From Tribonema minus (taxonomy: Eukaryota > Sar > Xanthophyceae > Tribonematales > Tribonemataceae), in the NCBI GenBank assembly GCA_017506865.1, contig JAFCMP010000540.1, positions 186,001 through 250,000 on the forward strand: a stretch of DNA of 64,000 nt, read 5' to 3'. The notes below the pieces were generated by a model. It did no database searches. It worked only from the letters and a program-made list of their open reading frames with translations, and was not told where the DNA came from. A program made the translations under genes and the position numbers. Below are positions 57,868 to 64,000 of the stretch, one piece after another (positions within the stretch are counted from its first letter, which is position 1; each line of letters starts with the position of its first letter).

Positions 57868-57936
57868 CTAACCCTAACCCTAACCCTAGCCCCAACCCTA
57901 ACCCTAACCCTAACCCTAACCCTAAACCTAACCCTT
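57868..57936 (+). repeat. Interstitial telomere-like CCCTAA array
   Basis: About 11 units of CCCTAA with two variants (CCCTAGC-CCC, CCTAAA). It directly abuts a tRNA-like sequence and follows a partial SINE-like head (57830-57867). Confidence 0.9.
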
Positions 57937-57999
57937 ATCGGATAGGGCATCCACCTGCGAAGCGGGGGGTTACAGGTTCAGGTCCTGTCTTGGTTGCCA
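57925..57999 (+). other. tRNA-like sequence (Arg-like) with encoded CCA, head of SINE-like repeat
   Basis: The 3' half folds as a tRNA: anticodon loop CTGCGAA (anticodon GCG), T arm ACAGG-TTCAGGT-CCTGT, then CTTGGTTG and CCA. The D-arm motif GGATAGGGC is recognisable, but the 5' acceptor strand merges with the telomere-like repeat, so this is not a functional tRNA gene. Genomic CCA suggests origin from mature tRNA by reverse transcription. A second degenerate head with GCTCGCGAAGCGAG lies at about 57780-57835. Confidence 0.55.
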
Positions 58000-58329
58000 T
58001 TGTGACGTGTTGTGCTTATAGTTGAGACTGTCTTACTTGAGGGAGCCATTTGGTCTGTTGGGCTACTATCAGGGCCAGCTTCCGTGCTTGTCTCTCAGTC
58101 TCCAAGGCTCCCAGTACTGCTGTGATTAGAACAACTGAAACTTCCCAGGTCACAAGTTCAAACCCTAACAGCGGGTCTTGAACTTGTTCCCTTTGGAACC
58201 TTAAGCCATTTCTAACTGCTGCATTCTGAACTCTTGAGTATGACCGGATACCAGAAACTGCTCATCATGTACTGCAAAGTAATTCATTTGTGTAGAAAAC
58301 ATATATGTATATATATCAAACCGTGTCAA
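58000..58329 (+). mobile_element. SINE-like repeat body, copy 2
   Basis: Matches 40609-41067 without the foldback insertion, from TTGTGACGTG to CGTGTCAA, ending in an AT microsatellite (ATATATGTATATATAT). Preceded by the tRNA-like head. Confidence 0.65.
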
Positions 58330-58369
58330 ATATGTACAGTGAGACAGCGTGTAGGTAACTTTGTGGCTT

Positions 58370-59170
58370 TGAATTGCTTCTCGCCAAGTGATATGAATGA
58401 CCCTTCAGAAGATTCAAAATGATAAAATGCAAAGTAACAACAACCCACCGAGCGTCGTACCGGCGCCATTTTGGGTCAGCCTCTTTCAAAAAGTAATCTG
58501 AGAGACAGCACACAGTCTGAACTTCAATAAGGTTCATAACCACAAAACCAAATCCGCACAGCATGCTGATGCAGGTTGAGCTTTTGATGCTATACCATAG
58601 TGATGCATGCTGGCATAGGGTAGCATCCAACATCAAGTAACAGTTTCAGGATGCATGCTGGCGTAGGCTAGCATCCAACTTCTAGTACTTCGAAGTAATA
58701 TTTTTCAGTAAGCAATACACAACAACATAGCATGCGGGCACCCGCTACAACCCCATGACATGGCACTACTTTACAGGACTAACCATACTAAAGTGTATTG
58801 AGACTGCATGTAGGTTTCAGGGCTGAAGCTTGATTCAACATCGAATTGCTTCGCACCCAGTGGTGTGACCTTTCAGGAGATTCAAAACAAGAAAATGCAA
58901 AGTAACTAAAACCAGCTGAGCGTCGTACCGGCGCCATTTTGGGTCAGCCTCTTTAAAACAGGAATATGAGAGACGGCACGTGTAAGCTCAAGTCTGAACT
59001 TTAATAAGGTTCATAAGCACAAAACGAACCAGAACAGCATGCTGATGCAGGTAAAGCCTTTGATGCAAGCCCATAGTGATGCATGCTGGCATAGGCTAGC
59101 ATCCAACTTGAATTTTAATAAAACATTTCAAGTAAGGAAAACACAACAATATATCATGCCGGCACACGCT
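58370..59170 (+). repeat. Tandem duplication of a ~350-bp unit
   Basis: Units at about 58370-58745 and 58842-59170 share AGCGTCGTACCGGCGCCATT, TAAGGTTCATAA and GCATGCTGATGCAGG, in the same order. The motif GATGCATGCTGGC is additionally repeated within the first unit. No coding content. Confidence 0.75.
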
Positions 59171-59178
59171 GCTATACT

Positions 59179-59464
59179 GTGGCAGCGGTAGGCTGAAGTG
59201 TGCAAAAATGCATGTTGAGCATTGTGGCAACAGTTAAAGTTGAAGTTGTGCAAAGTTCAACACACTCCAGTGGAGGTTGAGACTGGTCTGGAGTGGATGC
59301 TCAGCGGGCCGCGCTGAGCAATGCTGCATGCATGTCTATCTGGTTAATAATCACTGAACACCCAAAAATCATGGAATGAAGACTTCTTCTTGTTCAGCCA
59401 AGGAGCTTGCTTGGATCGCTGTCATGACTTGACAGCACACGTCTTGGGCCCAAGGCCACAATAC
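59179..59464 (+). repeat. Dispersed repeat, copy 2 (inverted relative to 34233-34603)
   Basis: Reverse-complement match to the copy at 34 kb, from GTGGCAGCGGTAGGCTGAAG to CCAAGGCCACAATAC. Lies directly after the 58.4-59.2 kb tandem units, so may be one end of a larger unclassified element. Confidence 0.8.
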
Positions 59465-60191
59465 AACTTGGCATCATCTGGCATCCACCCAGCGACCTTC
59501 GCCCATGATCGCAAGCCTTATGGGTTGGGAGAGACAAGAATTTCCCTTCCCCACCCGTCACTGCCACCTGCTCCAGAAGCACTAAGTAGTCTGCATCGGA
59601 GGAGGAGGCGACCGCAAACCAGTGTGCATCATCAGCAGCATCCTTATTGCGATGATGGAGGTGTGGTTTTTATCAGCAGGCACCAACTCTGGATAGAGTG
59701 ATCGTTCACCAGCGGCGTACAACACCATGATGAGCAAGGCACAATTCTGCCTGCACACCATCAGGAGCACCTCCAAGAATCGATCAACTTGAGCGCATGT
59801 ACCGAGAGCCTACGTCTCAAGCAGGTGAGTTGCGCTTGATGTCACCTCATTTCACCTTGCTCACTGGGGATCGTGTCATTAACATTATTATTGGTCGCCG
59901 CTGATGTGTGACCTGGAGCATTTCAAGGTGGTCATGTTTGTGTTGAATTTGCAGCTGTGTTTTTATGACAACAGTGATCATGTCAGACTTGACATGTACA
60001 TCGTCTAATGCGTTGCTGTTTGATCTGTTGCGCACACACTCCTGTCCTGCTTGCATCTTACATTTGCCTCTGTAATGACCAACATCGCCAAGTGTCCAGC
60101 CAGACTATGCAGCATCTCATGCAGTACATGATCACCGAGGCACAGCGCAATTGGCAGTCCCAGCACCAGCAGGCACAGCGGGGTATAATAA
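59465..60191. other. Unassigned stretch
   Basis: Short ORFs on both strands without family motifs; a good donor-like CAG/GTGAGTT occurs at about 59822 on the plus strand. Confidence 0.35.
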
Positions 60192-60990
60192 TCATAAAAC
60201 AACTTCATACCGCCAGCAGCAACACATGCTCAGCGAAGCCAACGCTATCAGATCGCCAAATGAATCCGGCAACTCAGTGAGCCGCTTACAATGTGACAGG
60301 TCGTTTTCCGTCAACTTGGCTAGCTTGCCGAATGACCCCGGTACGATAATGAGCCGCTCGCAACCTCAGCGTAGTCAACGCTGTCAGCTTGTCTAATGTG
60401 CTGGGCAGGCTTTTGAGCACATTGCACCTGGACAAATCTGATTTGGTCAACGCTGTCAGGCTGGCGAATGCATCTGACAAACTGCCCAGCGACATGGGGG
60501 CGGAAGGCGAGCCGTGCAAATCAAGCACAGTCAATGCTGACAATGTACCAAATGAGTCTGGCAACTCGGTGAGCCCCTCGCAGTCCATGAAGCTCAGCGC
60601 AGTCAATGCTGCCAAGTCGCCGAATGAATCTGGCACGGCCTCAAGTGCTATGCACCCGGCGACAGATAGGTGTGTGAGGCTCTTGGGGCTGCGAATGGAC
60701 GCAGGCACACTCTTCAGGCGCCGGCACCTGCAATTTGAAACACAATAGTGCACGTATCAGCCCATTACATAATTAAGCATGCAACGAACATGCGCAAGAG
60801 TACATTCAATCACGTCTTACCCTGTGCAGTTTAGGACCCTGAGATGCGAGAGGGCCACGGTGTCCAACACTTCCAATGAGTCACATGTGGGCGGCAGTCT
60901 CAGCCACAGCAGGGCTCCGAGCGGTTGTATGCGAGCCAGAACATCGCTGAGCGACAACGGGCTGCACTCTAAGTGCTCCAGCAGCATAAC
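60192..60990 (-). pseudogene. Leucine-rich-repeat protein gene fragment, frameshifted
   Basis: Two exons, 60990-60821 and from 60727 on, join in phase. They encode about nine LRRs of the plant-like type, e.g. LEAVPDSFGDLAALTALSFM, LTELPDSFGTLSALTVLDLH and LKSLPSTLDKLTALTTLRL. Near 60350 the frame shifts: the next repeats (RLIIVPGSFGKLAKLTENDL and RLTELPDSFGDLIALASLS) are in another frame and run to TGA at 60192. No N-terminal partner domain (NB-ARC, TIR, kinase) is seen in the window. LRR proteins of this type occur in algal and plant recognition or scaffolding proteins; function unknown. Confidence 0.7.
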
Positions 60991-61718
60991 CTGAGCGCCG
61001 CCGTTATCATAATACATTATAGTTCAGTGCGTATGGATGCGTCCTGCAAACCGTCCACCTCATGGGCAGTGTCTGAGGTCTGTTTCTACCATCCGTGCAT
61101 TGCCATGAAGCGCGTCATTCAGAGTGCAGCACGTGTATCATGTGAGCTATGTTCTATGCACTACACTGCGTTCGCTGGGGCATGCCAACGTGTCGGGTTG
61201 CCATACTCATGTGCACATTGAGTCACCAAATGATTTAATATCATCACACGATTCACATATTTGAATTGATTAACTAGTTGCATGATGTGCCCACAACAAA
61301 TTGTTGGGGCTTAAAATTCAATATGATCAGTCATTCACTCTCTCTCACACACTGCTGTGCATACACTTGTGATAGCACGCTGATAGCACACCGGCCTCTA
61401 TTGCTGTTGAGGAAGGACACAGATCGCATACCATTTGTTAGTTACTAATAGGGCTAGTGACTCTGATATCCAGCGCAGCTGTGCTTTATTCAATGTGCGC
61501 AGCTGCGAATGTGAATGGTGCATTGCAAACTGTTGCGATGCTGAGATGTGTGCGTCAGCTGACTCGCAATGCCGACGCCTCAAATTTCCGAAGTCTGTAC
61601 ACATACAAAGTCATTCAGATCCAAAACAAGCGCCCAGAACGTTCGGTCCACATGTGGTGTCATTGAATGCCGAGTTTGCGCACACGCTCACCTTGCACAT
61701 GATCGAGCAGTGTAGTGC

Positions 61719-63288
61719 TCAATGTGCGCAAAACTGGAATCCCAATAGGCTTGCCGCTGCGTCTACTGCCTCAGCGTCGTCGATGTGCCCCACCAGCTCA
61801 GTTTTATTGACTACGGGCCAAGCATCCCTGCCGTGCGCGGTCTGAGTGTAATAGTGGAGCCGGAGGTGGTACTCTCCGTCATCTCCCTCATAGCCTGCGC
61901 CCGCGTGAATGAGCGCGCCGTGAAAGAGGATGATATCGCGAGCGTCGAGTCGCACAGTCACTCGATCCTTCTTGTTCACCTCCGTGGTGTCAAAACTTCC
62001 AGGCCAAACGTGCAGCTCGCCGCCGTCATGCAGGCTGATATTGACGCCCACAGGAAAACTGTCATTGTGCTTCAACGCAGCCTTAAGACTGTGAAGCGTA
62101 CAGCAACACGGCACAAGCTTAGCACCACAGAGACTAATGTGGTATGCAAAAACTGCCAGATTGGTGATTGTAAACAACAACAATCCGTGACATGAAGCTG
62201 GACAGCAAGCTGTTCCACATTAGGGCCTGCAACGTATGTATTACATAATCAGAACACATAATACTGCAACCCCTATTCCACATCATGATCTTTGCAGACA
62301 CGCTCTGGAAGCCCTGATAGAGCTGCAGCTTCTGTCTTTGCAGCGTTGTGCTCAGCCTCCCTCAGCAGGCGTGGTTATTTGAACACGTCCTTGATGCAAT
62401 AGCACAGCGGGAGAGCTTGGCAAAACCTGTCAAAAACGTGCCTGACATTGCAAGTCAGCGCTCATGATTGTTTACACATTGCTGGGTTTCTTGACGCGTT
62501 GTTCAGGGCTCACTCACGGCCTATCGACGGTTCCGCAACAAACTGTCGACGCTTGTGCGTTGCCCTACATTAAACTTTTCCCTGTATATCTGTACTTTAT
62601 ATATAACAGCAGACATAGACAGGCAGTCTTACTTGTTGAGCATCAGTCGCGGTGAGGGGGCTGCGCATGTGCGAGCTCCTACGACGTCTTGTTGGAAAGT
62701 AGAAGTGCTGGCCGCGTCACTTCCCTGTCCCCCCAGCCCCAGCAGCGTCCTGTTGATCAGTGGGCCTAGCTCCTGCTCCACCAGTCGCTTCGCCTTCACG
62801 AGAGGCGATCGACTGGCCACGTCGAAGAGCTTCACCTGGTGCCTGGTGTGCACAGGATTAACAATTCGCTCCCACGGGTGACAGCTTGTGTCGATGGGGG
62901 GCAGCATACTCAGTAGTCTCTCACGCGCCTCTTTCATGACGCTGTTCTGCCTGAATACTCGGTAACCAACTGACGAGAGAGCCTGCAGAGTGCTGGCCTC
63001 CAGGCTGAGCTTAGCTGCCGCAGCTCTGGACTGCGCAGCAGCACTGGCAAAAAGCGCTGATGCAGCTATGCTGGTAGCGTCGCCGGTGAGGATCGCAGTA
63101 GGATTGCGGTCCATCCTCAAAACTCTAACTAGGCCGCGCGCAGGCTTCAGTCGCTCGTGATAATCGTCACGCTTCCTGTGGATGAGCTTGTCCCGGTTTT
63201 TCTCGTAGTGCCGCTGGTTCTGAGCGCTGCGCTGCTGCTGCTGCTTCTTCTTTCCACTCTGCTGTTTGCTCTTGGCTACTGGAGACAT
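61719..63288 (-). CDS. Probable 2-oxoglutarate/Fe(II)-dependent oxygenase-like protein
   Basis: Exon 1, 63288-62633, begins MSPVAKSKQQSGKKKQQQQR, a basic Gln-rich N-terminus, then RHYEKNRDKLIHRKRDDYHE and, near its end, LVEQELGPLINRTLLGLGGQ. The last exon, 62088-61719, encodes GVNISLHDGGELHVWPGSF, then ARDIILFHGALIHAGAGY and RLHYYTQT: a strand-rich double-stranded beta-helix pattern with the distal metal-binding His (LIHAG) and an Arg (LRLHYY) that would bind 2-oxoglutarate. The proximal H-x-D pair should lie in a middle exon between 62632 and 62089 that I could not define; a coding-like stretch at about 62144-62220 ends at an acceptor. Possible substrates unknown. A single gene is inferred from order and spacing. 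Confidence 0.5.
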
Positions 63289-63618
63289 GCTGCTCTGCTC
63301 ACTCTGCTCATGCCTGGCGTTGCTGTGTAATTTTACAACTTCATCTCACGTGTATCTACTGGAGAATGTGCGTTTTTCTCCAGTACCTGCGGGGGCTTAC
63401 CTGGAGATTTTTTTTCTTCAGTACCTGCGAGCGCTCGCTAGCACCGCCAGGTGCGGCAGCAACGCCACGCAGATGGTGTGGGTGGCTTGGCTGCTACTGA
63501 CTGCGTGAGCCCTCCAGTGGCAGGTATAGAGCGCTGAGTGGTGCAGCACAGGGGGACCGCTGCAGCAGCAGCAACTGTGGGCCAGAGATGGGAGCAGCGG
63601 CAAAGGCAGCTATCTGCA

Positions 63619-63660
63619 CTGCTGCTGTTGCTGCTGCTGTTGCTGCTGCTGCTGTTGCTG
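63619..63660. repeat. CTG/TTG triplet repeat
   Basis: Fourteen triplets, CTG with interspersed TTG, in a non-coding context upstream of the oxygenase-like gene. Confidence 0.9.
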
Positions 63661-63785
63661 CTTGATGTGCCCACAGGCAGCCTAGCTTTCAATGTCAGCG
63701 TTCAGAGATGTGTTATAAGTCGCTAGGGACTGACTGCCTTGCAAGTTGGTGGGCAGCAGCTGCTGCTGCAGTGGCCCAGAACTAA

Positions 63786-63993
63786 TCAGGCAGCAACAGC
63801 TGCAGCACTGCAGAGCAAGTGACGCTCAATGTTTCCAAGCAGCAAGCGCCTTCGCACTTAAGAACTTCAACAGCGGCGCAGCAGCAGCAGCAGCAGCAGC
63901 TTAATCAGCAAGGTCAGGCGCAACAGGAGCTCCAACAGAGGAGCAGCAGGCTAGCAGCAGCACGACCAGAAAGGTAATTATATATATACATCA
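63786..63993 (+). CDS. Possible Gln/Ala-rich exon running off the window
   Basis: A plus-strand frame contains (CAG)7 at 63878-63900 and continues QLNQQGQAQQELQQRSSRLA to an apparent donor AG/GTAATT at about 63975. Gln-rich low complexity; no family can be named and coding status is uncertain. Confidence 0.3.
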
Positions 63994-64000
63994 AGAGTGC

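Noticed and set aside
57925..57999. Functional tRNA-Arg gene
   Set aside because: The 5' acceptor strand does not pair with the 3' strand and is overlapped by CCCTAA repeats, and CCA is encoded. Treated as a tRNA-derived repeat.

Overview
The window looks like nuclear DNA of a eukaryotic microalga, most likely a green alga. Genes are split into many short exons with GTAAG/GTGAG donors and TGCAG-type acceptors, TGTAA (a chlorophyte-style poly(A) signal) follows several stop codons, and transposon remnants lie between the genes. The species cannot be named from the sequence. Exon models were built by hand from splice signals, phase continuity and family motifs.

Region 1 (1-14 kb) holds host genes: the 3' end of a coiled-coil gene, a LETM1-domain mitochondrial protein (minus), a PRCC-like nuclear protein (minus) and a J-domain co-chaperone (plus). 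The last two are divergent, with about 294 bp between start codons. Region 2 (14.4-21.6 kb) is a 14-exon gene for a secreted cysteine-rich protein of about 731 residues, with a TATA box, a signal peptide and mostly phase-1 introns. Region 3 (21.6-25.8 kb) is repeat-rich: an inverted copy of the flank of that gene, a degenerate ORF, a 591-bp TA-flanked MITE and a 24-G run. Region 4 (25.8-32.7 kb) is a SEC14/CRAL-TRIO gene that includes a GC-AG intron.

Region 5 (34-60 kb) is almost entirely mobile DNA. Its core is a degenerate Ty3/gypsy-type retrotransposon on the minus strand (about 41.4-54.9 kb): gag, a zinc-finger plus C5-cytosine DNA methyltransferase, an aspartic protease, RNase H, a DD35E integrase, and a chromodomain-like and Tudor-like tail. 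The reverse transcriptase is absent from where it should lie. In its place is a six-exon gene resembling Fanzor (eukaryotic TnpB-type RNA-guided nuclease), cut off before its RuvC-II/III motifs. To the right is a 1.84-kb LTR element with 366-bp LTRs, a TTGT target duplication and an 18-nt primer binding site that matches a tRNA-like sequence 2.4 kb away. Around these are a tRNA-headed SINE-like repeat in two copies (one carrying a perfect 52-bp foldback insert), telomere-like CCCTAA repeats, dispersed inverted repeats and an integrase remnant.

Region 6 (60-64 kb) holds a broken leucine-rich-repeat gene, a probable 2-oxoglutarate/Fe(II) oxygenase gene and triplet-repeat DNA.

The two most notable items are a retrotransposon that carries its own cytosine methyltransferase and the intron-bearing Fanzor-like nuclease lodged inside it. 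The many frameshifts suggest decayed copies, though assembly indels cannot be excluded.
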